A DNA stretch of 41,763 bases from Tychonema sp. LEGE 06208 (GCF_015207505.1 NZ_JADEWT010000052.1:1-41763), one strand, 5' to 3'; counted from the stretch's first letter, positions 28,341 through 38,048 are shown. Numbers and translations: made by a program. The notes: a model not told the origin generated them from the sequence alone.

Positions 28341-28877
28341 ATGACTGACATAATTATGCCGCAATTTTTGGAGCAAATTTTGAGTAACAGCAAGACTGCG
28401 GATGCTGTTTTTTCAGCTTTGCTGCCGGCCTTAGGTGAAGTGTTAAATTGCGATCGCGTTTTTCTTTATCTCCGCAATCCTAAAACTCAAACAGGTAAAG
28501 CAGCTTACTGTTGGTGTCGCAACTCGAACTATCCCGATGTTACCACTGTCGAATGGAAAAAAGAACCGGAATCTTTAGGGGAAAAAGACCCTTTGTTTGC
28601 AGCAGCCTTGCGAGCTGAACAGTCGATTTTTGTTGAGGATGTCGAAACAGCAAATCCTGAAGTTGTCAACAAAGATTTTGAAGCAAAAGAGTTCGGACAT
28701 CGTGCTTTGATTCACGCTCATCTTTGTGTTGATGGCTGGTTGTGGGGGGTTTTACAGCCTTGTATTTTCGATCGCCCCAGAGTTTGGACTGACTTTGACC
28801 GCCAAGTTATTGCAGCAGTTACAGAAAAAATTTCGCCCTTGGCTGTTGCTTTTGTTAAGGGCGCGCAACCGACATAA
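28341..28877 (+). CDS. Stand-alone GAF-domain protein
   Basis: The 178-residue product is a single GAF domain: the entry helix FLEQILSNSKTADAVFSALLPALGEVLNCDRVFLYLRNP, central EDVETANPEVVNKDFEAKEFGHRALIHAHLCVDGWLWGVL, and a final helix FDRQVIAAVTEKISPLAVAF, quoted here in parts of the protein order. It lacks the cysteine expected for bilin binding at the usual place. The ligand is unknown. An in-frame ATG at 28236 would add 35 residues, but that start sits in a run of ATGCCCT-type heptamers typical of spacers, so 28341 is preferred. Confidence 0.75.
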   Translation: MTDIIMPQFLEQILSNSKTADAVFSALLPALGEVLNCDRVFLYLRNPKTQTGKAAYCWCRNSNYPDVTTVEWKKEPESLGEKDPLFAAALRAEQSIFVEDVETANPEVVNKDFEAKEFGHRALIHAHLCVDGWLWGVLQPCIFDRPRVWTDFDRQVIAAVTEKISPLAVAFVKGAQPT

Positions 28878-28953
28878 AATAGGTTTGTAGTGTGGAATGC
28901 GAGTCCGCTAAAAAGAAAAAACTGAAGTCCGAACGATCGAACCTGCAAGCACA

Positions 28954-29592
28954 TCAGCGGCCCAAATCGTGCATCGCATTAATCTCCCTTGCACATCTTT
29001 GAGTCAGGGCTTCCAACTCCTCGCGATCCGACGAACCGGGCGCCTCAATTACTTTACCAATTCGTATAGTTAACGGCACCGGTTGCGGTACTAGCAAACC
29101 TTTGATGGAAATCGCATGAGTTCCCCACAAACTAACAGGTAACAGCGGGGCTTTAGCCTTAGCAGCTATCAGCGCCGCACCTAATTTCGGTTCAGTAATT
29201 CGGCCGTCTGGCGTGCGACTTCCCTGCAAAAATACACCAGTCGCCCAGCCATTGTCCAAAGAGTTGATAGCCGATCGAATTGCACTGCGATCGGCACTTT
29301 TCCGGTTGACTGGATAAGCACCGTAAAGCGTAATTGCCTGCTTCAAAATAGGAACTTTAAATAATTCTTCCTTCGCCATAAATGCGACAGGCCGCCTCAT
29401 GCAATTAGACAAAATTGGCGGGTCAAAATCGCTGGCGTGATTGCTGACTACTACCAGCGGCCCTTCTGCGGGAACGTTTTCGGCACCGTAGATGCGGCCC
29501 CGAAAGTAAAGGTGCAGCATGGGGCTGACTATTGACCACTTGAATAAATAGTAGAGAAGTAAACTTTCGACTGGTTCGCGACTTTTGCTCAC
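28954..29592 (-). CDS. plsC: 1-Acyl-glycerol-3-phosphate acyltransferase
   Basis: The 212-residue membrane-associated enzyme acylates lysophosphatidate to phosphatidate. Motif I, NHASDFDPP, carries the catalytic His52-x4-Asp57. Motif III reads FLQGSRTPDGRI (121-132), so the usual Glu of the FPEGTR block is Gln123. The motif IV region is LPVSLWGTHAI. It is last in the minus-strand order plsX-fabH-fabD-plsC, which groups acyl-chain initiation with glycerolipid assembly. The Gln substitution may shift substrate choice; the family call is firm, the exact acceptor is not. Confidence 0.88.
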   Translation of the reverse strand: MSKSREPVESLLLYYLFKWSIVSPMLHLYFRGRIYGAENVPAEGPLVVVSNHASDFDPPILSNCMRRPVAFMAKEELFKVPILKQAITLYGAYPVNRKSADRSAIRSAINSLDNGWATGVFLQGSRTPDGRITEPKLGAALIAAKAKAPLLPVSLWGTHAISIKGLLVPQPVPLTIRIGKVIEAPGSSDREELEALTQRCAREINAMHDLGR

Positions 29593-29945
29593 GGAAAACC
29601 TGAGATTTTAAATTACATCGAATATTAGCCTATCAGTTCAGCAATCAAAATTGAACAGTATTTTGAGGTTTTTAGGGTGCTGGTGGCGCACCAGTGGTAT
29701 CAACTCAAGCCAAAATATCCCGGTTCTCTGCGGTTGGAAGCCGCGTCTACACAAACAAAACCCACTCCAAGGGGTTAGCAACGTAGATTTTCAATTGATA
29801 TTTTCGAGCCTTGTCGATCGCCCGTACCGGCTTTGCACAACAAGCCGCAGTAAAATTTGCCTGTTGTGCTATTTATTTTTCGTCACTTTTCGGGCCAACG
29901 AACTCAATTTTAGAGCCTGCGACTTAATTAAACGTTAACAATCGA
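29593..29945. other. Gap between fabD and plsC
   Basis: No gene or strong hairpin is supported. A 95-codon plus-strand frame here has no family resemblance and looks like chance. Confidence 0.5.
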
Positions 29946-30827
29946 TTAAGCGGGTACATCTGCAAAACTGCTCACATTTACCAAGTCTAGATCCGGACAA
30001 GTCCGTTTGATCAAACCTGTGAGAACTTTGCCGGGGCCAATTTCCAATACGCGATCGATTCCTTGTTGCGGCAATTGCAGCGAAATTTCTCGCCAGCGCA
30101 CGCCTTTAGTCATCTGCTGGTTCAACCGCTGCTTTAAAGTCGCCGCGCTGGTAGTCGCTGTCGGTTCTGAGTTCGAGAGCACCAGCATTTTAGCATCCGA
30201 AAATCTTGCCGCTTTTAAGGCTTGTTGAAACTCTGACGCCACTGATGCCATCAGCGGAGAGTGAAACGCACCAGAAACATTCAATTTAACGGCGCGTTTG
30301 ACTTTGATTTTGGCAAGCAAATCTTCTACTGCTTCTGGAGTTCCAGAAATCACAACTTGTGCTTCGCTGTTGTCGTTGGCGAGTACCACGTCTTGGCTGT
30401 ATTGAATTTGCAGTTCTAGTTGCTGCCTGTCAAACCCGATCAAAGCCACCATTTTGCCACCGGAGGCTGTGTCCATGAGTTCGGCGCGACGTTTGACCAA
30501 GCGCAATCCCGTTTCAAAGTCAAACACGCCTGCTGCGTAGAGGGCAACGTATTCTCCTAAACTGTGACCTGCCACCACTGCAGGCCGATCGCTCTTTTCT
30601 CGCACTAAGTCTGCCAAAATGCTTTCTATTACGTACAAGCAAGGCTGAGTGTAGAGAGTGCGAGATAGTTTTGCTTCTTCTTTTTGGCAAACTTCTGGGA
30701 CAGACCAGCCTAAAATTTCTTTGGCTAGCTCAAATTTGGCTTTGGCTGTTGGCAAGTTTAATAAATCTGCACCCATCCCGATCGCCTGGGAACCTTGTCC
30801 GGGAAATACCCATGCTGTTTTAGTCAT
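29946..30827 (-). CDS. fabD: Malonyl-CoA:ACP transacylase
   Basis: The 293-residue enzyme loads malonate onto acyl carrier protein for fatty acid synthesis. The N-terminal FPGQGSQAIGMG (8-19), the active-site GHSLGEY with Ser89, a QVVISG block, and GAFHSPLM with catalytic His189 are all present. Length is normal. It lies between fabH and plsC on the minus strand. Confidence 0.97.
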   Translation of the reverse strand: MTKTAWVFPGQGSQAIGMGADLLNLPTAKAKFELAKEILGWSVPEVCQKEEAKLSRTLYTQPCLYVIESILADLVREKSDRPAVVAGHSLGEYVALYAAGVFDFETGLRLVKRRAELMDTASGGKMVALIGFDRQQLELQIQYSQDVVLANDNSEAQVVISGTPEAVEDLLAKIKVKRAVKLNVSGAFHSPLMASVASEFQQALKAARFSDAKMLVLSNSEPTATTSAATLKQRLNQQMTKGVRWREISLQLPQQGIDRVLEIGPGKVLTGLIKRTCPDLDLVNVSSFADVPA

Positions 30828-31370
30828 TTTTCCGGTAATCTGCTAATTGGTGGTTGCTAAGAAAGTGATTCCAAAAATTCTTTGTTTCCCGCTTTTAATT
30901 TCGCTTGCTGGTATCCGCTATCTTTCGGTTCACGAACTATCTACTAGCGACTCACAATTATAACATATAACTGCGCTTTTTACTCGGTTTATATTTTTTT
31001 GCTACTTTAGTTCAGATCGATCGCCCTAGCGTAATTTTCCACCTGCGACGAGGGGAAAGTCGAACCCAAAATAGAGGATTTTCAATGGCAGCATACACTT
31101 TTCCAGAATTCCTGTCGGAGAATGTACGGCTTTGTGCGCGCATTACCCTATTTATCACCTGTTAAAAAGGTAAATAATTTTTATTTTTCAATCGTCGCAC
31201 TCCCGAAAATCACGCTTGGCAAGTTGAAATCTGCCAAAATTATACCAGATCCCTAAAAAAATGAAACCGCCGGCCCGCGATCCCAACCCATAGTTCATCA
31301 GTAATTCCCCAATCTCAAATCAAAAATCTAAAACTCGTACCCTCCCTAAGCCGAAGTATCTAAAATCGTA
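30828..31370. other. Gap between fabH and fabD
   Basis: 540 bases without a convincing gene. A 26-codon frame at 31085-31165 (MAAYTFPEFLSENVRL...) follows an AGAGGA, but it has no family and is not counted. The spacing implies that fabD may have its own promoter here. Confidence 0.4.
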
Positions 31371-32372
31371 CTACCTTCCCCATTGAAAAATCCCCGCCCC
31401 CCACGTCAAACCAGCACCAAAACCAGCAGCAGCAATAGTCTCGCCTGCTTTAACTTTACCCTGACGCACGGCTTCGTCTAAGGCAATCGGAATTGAAGCG
31501 GCTGAGGTATTGCCGTAATTTGCCAAATTGCTGATGACTTTTTCCGGGGGAATTTTCAGCCTTTGAGCAACTGCATCGAGAATCCGCTGATTGGCTTGGT
31601 GCAACAGCAGCCAGTCTATTTCTGCCGCGCTGACATTGGCCCGAAACATAGCTTTTTCTATGACTTCTGGCACTTTTTTCACCGCAAAACGATAGATTTC
31701 TTGACCGTTCATTGTGATGGGCCCAAACCCGCCTACTCCGATATTCACGCCTTCAATTAATTCTTTTGATTCGGCTTTGAAAGCCAAATTGAGAGACGCA
31801 TTTTGCGTGCCGTCGCTGCGAATTTCAAATCCCAAAAAGCGATCGACTTCGGAAGCTTGCAATACCACCGCACCTGCACCGTCTCCAAATAGAATGCAAG
31901 TACCCCGATCCGACCAATTCACCCAGCGAGATAAAATATCTGCTCCAATTAGCAAAACGTTTTGATAAACCCCTGTCCGAATGAACTGCGAGGCTGTCAC
32001 TAAACCAAAAACAAAGCCTGAACAAGCTGCTGTCAGATCGAAGGCCACAGCTTTTGTTGCGCCTAACTGATATTGAATTTTGCCTGCACTGCCAAACAAA
32101 TCGTCGGGACTTGAGGTGGCCAAAATAATCAAATCGATATCTGCAGGCGAAATTTCTGCCATTTCTATCGCCCTTCGGGATGCTTCGGTTGCCAAATCGC
32201 ACAAAGAAGTGCGATCGTCCGCCAGCCTGCGCGATCGAATACCCGTTCGCGCCGCAATCCACTCGTCAGAAGTTTCTACTATCTGACTCAAGCCGTTATT
32301 ATCAAGGGAAACCTGCGGTGTACAAGAACCGCTCCCCGTGACGGCAATACCGAACCCTGATTGCTGCAACAT
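31371..32372 (-). CDS. fabH: 3-Oxoacyl-ACP synthase III
   Basis: The 333-residue enzyme starts fatty acid chains by condensing acetyl-CoA with malonyl-ACP. The catalytic triad is visible: Cys117 in TAACSGF, His258 in LLHQANQR and Asn288 in NYGNTSA. TSDEWIAARTGI and the C-terminal GFGAGLTWGA are also typical. It sits 158 bases downstream of plsX on the minus strand, the common cyanobacterial order, so the two are likely cotranscribed. Confidence 0.97.
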   Translation of the reverse strand: MLQQSGFGIAVTGSGSCTPQVSLDNNGLSQIVETSDEWIAARTGIRSRRLADDRTSLCDLATEASRRAIEMAEISPADIDLIILATSSPDDLFGSAGKIQYQLGATKAVAFDLTAACSGFVFGLVTASQFIRTGVYQNVLLIGADILSRWVNWSDRGTCILFGDGAGAVVLQASEVDRFLGFEIRSDGTQNASLNLAFKAESKELIEGVNIGVGGFGPITMNGQEIYRFAVKKVPEVIEKAMFRANVSAAEIDWLLLHQANQRILDAVAQRLKIPPEKVISNLANYGNTSAASIPIALDEAVRQGKVKAGETIAAAGFGAGLTWGAGIFQWGR

Positions 32373-32530
32373 TCCTCTCCATTTACTCGCTATTCAGTTC
32401 AAAGATTAAAAATTAAAAATTAAAAATTACAAATTAAACTTCTTTTTTAAACTACTGAAATTACTTTTTTAGCGAGCAAAACAGATTGTTTAATTTGACA
32501 TTTTTAATTTTTAATTTCTACTTACTGCCT

Positions 32531-33601
32531 CTAATTGACAGCTTCTTGTTCCAGAGCGGTTTCGCGATTTTCAGAGCGAATTCGTTCCAGCACTTGGTTG
32601 TCAATAGCCTCTTTCGCCAAACGAATGGCATTAAAAATCGAGGCAGCTTGAGACGAACCGTGGCTGATAATGCAAACTCCAGCAACGCCCAACAGCAAAC
32701 CGCCGCCGTGTTCAACGTGGTCTACCCGCTGCTTGAACCCCTTGAGGCTTTCTTGCAGGAGGGGAGCACTAATTTGATTTTTGAGTCCGGCTGCCAATTC
32801 TTCCTTAAGCACTTGCACCACGACTTCGCCCACCGCTTCGGCAAACTTCAACAACACGTTGCCTACAAACCCGTCGCAGACAATCACGTCGAACTTCCCC
32901 GACAGCACGTCGCGGCCTTCGGCATTGCCTACAAAAGGAATGTGAGGATTGTCCACCAATAATTGATGGGTGCGTACCGCCGCGTCGTTACCTTTAGAAG
33001 GTTCTTCGCCAATATTGAGCAGACCGATTTTTGGTTCGGCTACGCCCAGGACGCACTGGCTGTAAATAGTTCCCATCAGAGCAAACTGCTCCAAAAATTT
33101 GGGGCGGCAGTCCACGTTAGCGCCAACATCGAGAATGAGCACGGAGCTGCCCGATACCATTGTCGGCAAAACCGCACCGATCGCAGGGCGATCGATTCCG
33201 GGGAGCCGCCCCAACCTCAGCAGGGCCGCAGCCATCGCCGCGCCGGAGTGACCTGCGGACACCACAGCATCAGCTTGCTGCTGCTTTACCAAGTTCATGG
33301 CTACGTTAATCGAAGCCTTGGGTTTGCGTTTGAGGGCACTTAAAGGTTCTTCGTGCATTTCTACCGTTCCTTCAGAAGGAACGATTTCTAGCTGACCTTT
33401 GCAGACGCGGCCGATTGCGTCTTGAAGACGTAGCGACTCTTCTATTTGCTGCGGGTCGCCCACCAGCAAAATCTCGACGCCTAATTCTTCCTGTGCCTTA
33501 AGCGCTCCAGCTACAACTTCGGCGGGGGCATGATCCCCACCCATAGCGTCTATTGCAATTCTTGCGCGTGTCGATCCCATTGACCAATGTTTGAGAAACA
33601 T
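32531..33601 (-). CDS. plsX: Phosphate acyltransferase PlsX
   Basis: The 356-residue protein makes acyl-phosphate from acyl-ACP for the first acylation of glycerol 3-phosphate. IAIDAMGGDHAPAEVVAGAL, the SAGHSGAAMAAALLRLGR block, and CDGFVGNVLLKFAEA are family hallmarks. Length is normal. The start ATG at 33601 may have alternatives a few codons downstream (MGSTRARIAID), which would remove seven residues. It is the first gene of the plsX-fabH-fabD-plsC group. Confidence 0.96.
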   Translation of the reverse strand: MFLKHWSMGSTRARIAIDAMGGDHAPAEVVAGALKAQEELGVEILLVGDPQQIEESLRLQDAIGRVCKGQLEIVPSEGTVEMHEEPLSALKRKPKASINVAMNLVKQQQADAVVSAGHSGAAMAAALLRLGRLPGIDRPAIGAVLPTMVSGSSVLILDVGANVDCRPKFLEQFALMGTIYSQCVLGVAEPKIGLLNIGEEPSKGNDAAVRTHQLLVDNPHIPFVGNAEGRDVLSGKFDVIVCDGFVGNVLLKFAEAVGEVVVQVLKEELAAGLKNQISAPLLQESLKGFKQRVDHVEHGGGLLLGVAGVCIISHGSSQAASIFNAIRLAKEAIDNQVLERIRSENRETALEQEAVN

Positions 33602-33618
33602 TAAAAATTTTACCAGGA

Positions 33619-34039
33619 AGTCAGTCGATTTTAGATTTTAGATTTTAGATTTTAGATTTTAGATTGACTTGCAGTATTGAATCTGGGTGGAGGAACTAGG
33701 CTTTAAAATTTTGGGAGCATTCACTTCAGCAGTCGGGCGCAGGGTATCGGTTTTTTGCGGATCTGGAGTCTGAATCCAGAAAAGCGAATAAATCACTAAA
33801 ATCTGCTCGCGCCCGATCGGACAATTGTCATTACCTACTACTCTGAGAGAGCTTGTTTTGTCCCTACTTTACTTTTTTGACTGCAAATTGAAAAACTCAA
33901 CCGAATAGTTGACTGTGCGCCCCGCCGAAAAACGGATACTTGCTTCCACTCGTGGTGAGCCGCCCACAATTTTATACTCTTGTTCAATCTCCCAGATTGA
34001 ATGCTGGAGCGTAAATCTAAAATCTAAAATCGACTGACT
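33619..34039. repeat. 421-bp region bounded by 27-bp perfect inverted repeats
   Basis: Bases 33619-33645 and 34013-34039 are exact reverse complements (outer sequence AGTCAGTCGATTTTAGA). A second inner pair, CAGTATTGAATCTGGG at about 33671 and CCCAGATTGAATGCTG at about 33991, is also inverted with two mismatches. The left arm is extended by TTTTAGA heptamers. The whole lies between the divergent plsX and the peptidase gene and carries no ORF. It has the form of a MITE or a decayed element. Confidence 0.75.
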
Positions 34040-34055
34040 GACTTAGGAGTAAAAA

Positions 34056-35390
34056 ATGCTGGATTTATTTAGCTCGGGAATCATGTCTCTGTGGCTGGAC
34101 ATGGCTGGGGTACGCAGTGCCGCGCCCAACGCCGTGTCGGTGCTGGCTTGGCGGGGAGGGATTCCCGGGTTAGTGGTAGCCGAAGAGCTGGCTTTTGGGA
34201 AAATAGATGTGGCCAATCCAGACTTGCCCGCAGAAGCTGCCGTGCAGGAATATTTAAAAGATTTGAAGGCGAAGCATCTCATCGACGGAAATCAGGGAAT
34301 TTGGGTGCAAGCGGGAATGCTGCCGCTGGTAAGTCAGCAGGGGACGGTGCTGATGCCTGGGGCTTCCCTGACAAAGATTGCGACTTCTCTGGCTTCCCTA
34401 GAAACTTGGGGCGCGGATCATCAGTTTGAAACGCGGTTTTGGGGAACGGGGCCCATTAGGAATGGGGTGTTGCAGGGGGATTTGGTGATCGCTGGCGGGG
34501 GCGATCCGCTGTTTGTGTGGGAGGAGGCGATCGCCGTGGGTAATGCTCTCAATCAAATGGGTATCGATCGCGTGGCGGGAAATTTGGTCGTAACTGGCAA
34601 TTTTCCCATGAACTACCAGTCCGATCCTCTGGTTGCGGGGGAGGGTATGCGACAGGCTCTAGATAGTCGCAGTTGGTCGCCAGACCTGCTGGCAATGTAT
34701 TCTAAGATGGCTCCGGGCACCCGAAAGCCGCAAGTAACGATCGCCGGCAGCCCGATCGCTCAAAAAATTCCCGCTTCCGGGCGTTTGCTGTTGAAGCGCC
34801 GATCGCTTCCTTTAGCCGAAATTCTCAAGCAGATGAACGTCCACAGCGACAATGAAATTGCCCAAATGCTGGCCGACAATTTGGGCGGGGCAAAAGTTGT
34901 TCAGCAACAAGCGACTTGGGCTGCTGGGGTGCCACAGGCGGAACTTCAATTAATTAACGGTTCGGGCTTGGGAGTCGAAAATCAAATGTCTCCAAGGGCG
35001 GCTTGCGCGATGATGCAGGCGATCGGGCGCAACCTTCAGACTACAGGGCTGACGATTGCTGACTTGTTTCCGGTGTCTGGGCGCGATAAAGGAACTCTAG
35101 AACACCGACACATTCCGCGATCGGCTGTGGTGAAAACTGGTACTTTGAACACGGTGATTGCTTTGGCTGGAGCCATACCCACGCGCGATCGGGGCTTAGT
35201 TTGGTTTGCAATTATCAATCGCGGCACCGATTGGGACTCTTTGAGAGAGCAGCAAGATATATTTTTGCAAAAGCTGGTGCAGCAGTGGGGAACAGCATCG
35301 GCCCTCCCGCTAGCAATTACACCGCACATTGACGGCGCTAGACCGGCCTTGGGGGCAGCAAATCGCAGCGATATTTTGCTCGGAGGTTGA
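34056..35390 (+). CDS. dacB: D-alanyl-D-alanine carboxypeptidase, PBP4/S13 family
   Basis: The 444-residue protein has the three motifs of serine DD-peptidases: S-x-x-K in PGASLTKIATS (about 102-112), S-D-N in HSDNEIAQ, and K-T-G in VVKTGTLN. Family S13 enzymes trim or cut peptidoglycan cross-links. The usual large insert between S-x-x-K and S-D-N is moderate here. No clear signal peptide is seen; the N-terminus is only mildly hydrophobic, so localisation is uncertain. TAGGAGT at 34044-34050 gives a good ribosome site. A heptamer array follows the stop. Confidence 0.9.
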   Translation: MLDLFSSGIMSLWLDMAGVRSAAPNAVSVLAWRGGIPGLVVAEELAFGKIDVANPDLPAEAAVQEYLKDLKAKHLIDGNQGIWVQAGMLPLVSQQGTVLMPGASLTKIATSLASLETWGADHQFETRFWGTGPIRNGVLQGDLVIAGGGDPLFVWEEAIAVGNALNQMGIDRVAGNLVVTGNFPMNYQSDPLVAGEGMRQALDSRSWSPDLLAMYSKMAPGTRKPQVTIAGSPIAQKIPASGRLLLKRRSLPLAEILKQMNVHSDNEIAQMLADNLGGAKVVQQQATWAAGVPQAELQLINGSGLGVENQMSPRAACAMMQAIGRNLQTTGLTIADLFPVSGRDKGTLEHRHIPRSAVVKTGTLNTVIALAGAIPTRDRGLVWFAIINRGTDWDSLREQQDIFLQKLVQQWGTASALPLAITPHIDGARPALGAANRSDILLGG

Positions 35391-35395
35391 AGAAG

Positions 35396-35671
35396 TCCTT
35401 AGTCCTTAGTCCGTAGTCCTTAGTCCGTAGTCCTTAGTCCGTAGTCAGTAGTCCTTAGTCCTTAGTCCGTAGTCAGTAGTCAGTAGGTAGGGGCGGTGCC
35501 AAGAGTGCCAACCCTCTTAACAGTTAACAGTCAACAGTCAACAGTCAACAGTCAGCAGTCAACAGTCAGCAGTCAACAGTCAACAGTCAGCAGTCAACAG
35601 TCAACAGTCAACAGTCAACAGTCAACAGTCAACAGTCAACAGTCAACAGTCAGCAGTCAACAGTCAACAGT
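35396..35671. repeat. Two heptamer arrays before rpsP
   Basis: About 35396-35486 consists of TAGTCCT/TAGTCCG/TAGTCAG heptamers. About 35520-35671 consists of CAGTCAA with CAGTCAG variants, more than twenty units. The second has the same unit as the array at 6349-6486. Confidence 0.92.
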
Positions 35672-35752
35672 TGCTGTGAATGCCCCAGAGCATAATGTGA
35701 GATTTCTGGCCTGGAGTATGTCACAATTGAGCCAGGACTATTGTGCAAGAAG

Positions 35753-36040
35753 ATGATCAAACTGCGATTGAAAAGATACGGGAAAAAACGCGAGACCAGC
35801 TACCGGATTGTAGCGATGAACAGTTCTACCCGCCGCGACGGCCGTCCCCTAGAAGAACTCGGCTTCTACAACCCCAGAAATAACGAAACCAGGCTGGATG
35901 TTCCAGCGATTGTCAAGCGCCTCCAACAAGGCGCTCAGCCAACTGACACCGTGCGTGACATCCTGAGAAAAGCTAATGTATTTGAACAAGTCGGAGCCGG
36001 AGCCAACGTTGAGTCCAGCAGCACAACAGCAGTCAGCTAG
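35753..36040 (+). CDS. rpsP: 30S ribosomal protein S16
   Basis: The 95-residue protein begins [20 protein letters not shown], followed by [17 protein letters not shown], both diagnostic of S16. The ATG at 35753 matches the universal S16 N-terminus; an in-frame TTG at 35741 would add four residues. The C-terminal tail ([16 protein letters not shown]) is the variable part. The KH-domain gene begins inside its 3' end, so translational coupling is likely. Confidence 0.97.
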   Translation: MIKLRLKRYGKKRETSYRIVAMNSSTRRDGRPLEELGFYNPRNNETRLDVPAIVKRLQQGAQPTDTVRDILRKANVFEQVGAGANVESSSTTAVS

Positions 36041-36467
36041 CCCTAACTATGCTGGACTGATACAGTTTTTAATTGCACCTTTTCTGGAGTCGCCGGACTC
36101 TTTGCGGGTTGATTGCGAACTGCACCCCCGCCAATCTCGCGTCTGGGTAAGGCTCGCTTTTGAAGATCCTGACAAGGGGCGGGTTTATGGTAGGGGCGGA
36201 CGCAATATTCAGGCAATTAGAACTACCCTCGAAGCGGTGGCGCAAACTGTGGGTCAGTCGCTCTACTTAGACGTATACGATAGCGAAGGAGGCGATCGAG
36301 GCTCCGGGCCGCCCAGGGGCGATCGCGGTATGCGCGATCGAGGAGATTTCCGACCCCGAACTTCGCCTCCCTCGCCGACTCCCTTACCTAGCAGAGCTCC
36401 GAGAGAACAACCTCGCCGTACTAACACACCTACGTTTAGAACGAGCAGAAATACTCCCGGTTATTAA
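35976..36467 (+). CDS. KH-domain RNA-binding protein (KhpA-like)
   Basis: The 163-residue product has a single KH domain with its GxxG loop in [17 protein letters not shown] (about 69-85), preceded by [13 protein letters not shown]. An Arg/Gly/Pro-rich tail (about 105-163) adds RNA affinity or disorder and is longer than in KhpA of other bacteria. The pairing with rpsP is common in bacteria and fits a role in translation or RNA handling. The start is uncertain: ATG 35976 overlaps rpsP by 65 bases, whereas TTG at 36009 would shorten it by 11 residues. Confidence 0.85.
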   Translation: MYLNKSEPEPTLSPAAQQQSASPNYAGLIQFLIAPFLESPDSLRVDCELHPRQSRVWVRLAFEDPDKGRVYGRGGRNIQAIRTTLEAVAQTVGQSLYLDVYDSEGGDRGSGPPRGDRGMRDRGDFRPRTSPPSPTPLPSRAPREQPRRTNTPTFRTSRNTPGY

Positions 36468-37094
36468 CTGCAAAATCCAAAAACAATTTTAGGTTTTAGA
36501 TTGCCTGTTGTAGGCTTGGTATTACAAGCCCCCTGTGATTTTAGATTGCCGATTTTGCGATCGGACACAAATCTAAAATTTTCAATCTCAAATCTCAGCA
36601 GCATCAGGTAAATCTAAAATCTAAAACTTGTTCGCGAGCGAAGTCGAAGAATCTACAATCTAAAATCTCAAGTTGTGTGACTTCAAAGAAGGGAGATTTG
36701 ATTTGTGCCGCAAGCACCAAACTCATTCATTTAAACAGAAAAGACGCCTTAGATACTAGGTAAAACTTAGTACCTGGCGTCTTTTTGTTCGCAAAAGCCA
36801 GCTAATTTAACCATCGATAGTTAAATTTTCTAGCAACCGTTAAATCTGGCGCGAACGTAAATAATATCAAATCTGTTAGCATCAGAATAGTAAATTCAGG
36901 CGTTGACTGTTAACAGTTAACAGTTAACATCATGAGGTGTGCAACCTGAATTGATATAACCTCACGAATCACAACTATAATCGTTACAGATAAATGGTTT
37001 GATTCCCATAGATAACTGTTTGCTGTTTGCTGTTTGCTGTGTGCTGTTTGTTATCCACTGCTACAATTGCTTATTTGGAGGAGCTCATGCTGGC
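36468..37094. other. Gap between the KH gene and phoH
   Basis: It contains AATCTAAA-type heptamers (about 36597-36670), the terminator at 36739-36786, three GTTAACA units at about 36908-36928, and TTTGCTG heptamers at about 37018-37050 just before phoH. No ORF with family resemblance is seen. Confidence 0.5.
36739..36786 (+). terminator. Rho-independent terminator of the rpsP-KH unit
   Basis: AAAAGACGCC (36739-36748) pairs with GGCGTCTTTT (36776-36785). The inner part TACTA/TAGTA extends the stem, and a T-run closes it. Confidence 0.88.
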
Positions 37095-38048
37095 ATGACT
37101 GAAAAACTAACCATTGAGTTGCCGAACACTCAAAGCGCTATCTCGCTGGCCGGCAATCAAGAAGAAAACTTGAAAATTATCTCTAAGCAAACCGGCGCTA
37201 ACCTGGTAATGCGAGGGCAAGAACTGCTGATTTCTGGCACAAAAACTCAAGTAGAATTGTGTCATCAATTAGTGCGATCGCTCTCTGACTTCTGGAAAGC
37301 GGGCAAAACCATTACCGGAGTAGAAATCCAAACAGCGCGCCAAGCTTTGGATAGCAACCGCCAAGAAGATTTACAAAACTTGCAGCGAGACGTGCTCGCC
37401 AAAACCCGCCGCGGCGAAGAAATCAGAGCCAAAACCTTCAAGCAGCGCCAGTACGTCCAAGCAGTACGCACCCACGACCTGACATTTTGCATCGGCCCGG
37501 CGGGTACTGGCAAAACATTTCTAGCAGCTATTTTCGCCGTACAAGCGCTATTAAGCAAGCAGTACGAACGGCTGATTTTAACCAGGCCAGCCGTAGAAGC
37601 TGGCGAAAAATTAGGATTTTTGCCCGGAGATTTGCAGCAAAAAGTCGATCCCTACTTGCGTCCGCTTTACGATGCCTTGCAAGAAATGATCGAACCCGAC
37701 AAAATGGCCGATTTAATGGAAAGAGGCCTGATCGAAGTAGCTCCTTTAGCTTATATGCGGGGGCGCACTCTCAGCAATGCTTTCGTCATTTTGGACGAAG
37801 CTCAAAATACGACTCCGGCTCAAATGAAAATGGTGTTGACTCGTCTCGGCTTTCGATCGAGAATGGTAGTCACCGGCGATCTAACTCAAACAGATTTGCC
37901 CGCACACCAACAGTCGGGATTGTCAGTTGCTCAAAATATTCTGGGAAACGTTGAAGGCATAGCTTTCTGCGAATTCACTCAAGCAGACGTGGTGAGACAC
38001 CCGTTAGTACAGCGGATTGTCGCTGCTTACGAAATGTACGAAAAATGA
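37095..38048 (+). CDS. phoH: PhoH-family ATPase
   Basis: The 317-residue protein has the Walker A GPAGTGKT (about 134-141), ILTRPAVEAGEKLGFLPGD, and Walker B VILDEAQNTT (about 231-240), all typical of PhoH, an ATPase tied to RNA metabolism. The N-terminal 85 residues resemble the KH-like PhoH N-domain. ATG at 37095 is preferred to ATG 36999, because the extra 32 residues are encoded by TTTGCTG repeats and GGAGGAG at 37077-37083 precedes 37095. A tiny frame ATG-CTG-GCA-TGA (37087-37098) overlaps the start as ATGA. Confidence 0.94.
   Translation: MTEKLTIELPNTQSAISLAGNQEENLKIISKQTGANLVMRGQELLISGTKTQVELCHQLVRSLSDFWKAGKTITGVEIQTARQALDSNRQEDLQNLQRDVLAKTRRGEEIRAKTFKQRQYVQAVRTHDLTFCIGPAGTGKTFLAAIFAVQALLSKQYERLILTRPAVEAGEKLGFLPGDLQQKVDPYLRPLYDALQEMIEPDKMADLMERGLIEVAPLAYMRGRTLSNAFVILDEAQNTTPAQMKMVLTRLGFRSRMVVTGDLTQTDLPAHQQSGLSVAQNILGNVEGIAFCEFTQADVVRHPLVQRIVAAYEMYEK

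Noticed and set aside
29651-29938. 95-codon plus-strand frame between fabD and plsC
   Set aside because: The composition is unlike a protein, and no family or ribosome site is seen.
31085-31165. 26-codon ORF between fabH and fabD
   Set aside because: It is too short, has no family, and ends abruptly; chance is the simpler explanation.
35496-35756. 86-codon frame reading SQQSTVN repeats
   Set aside because: It is a translation of the CAGTCAA heptamer array, not a protein gene.
36999-37094. 32-residue N-terminal extension of PhoH
   Set aside because: It is encoded by TTTGCTG heptamers, and a strong GGAGGAG marks the start at 37095.
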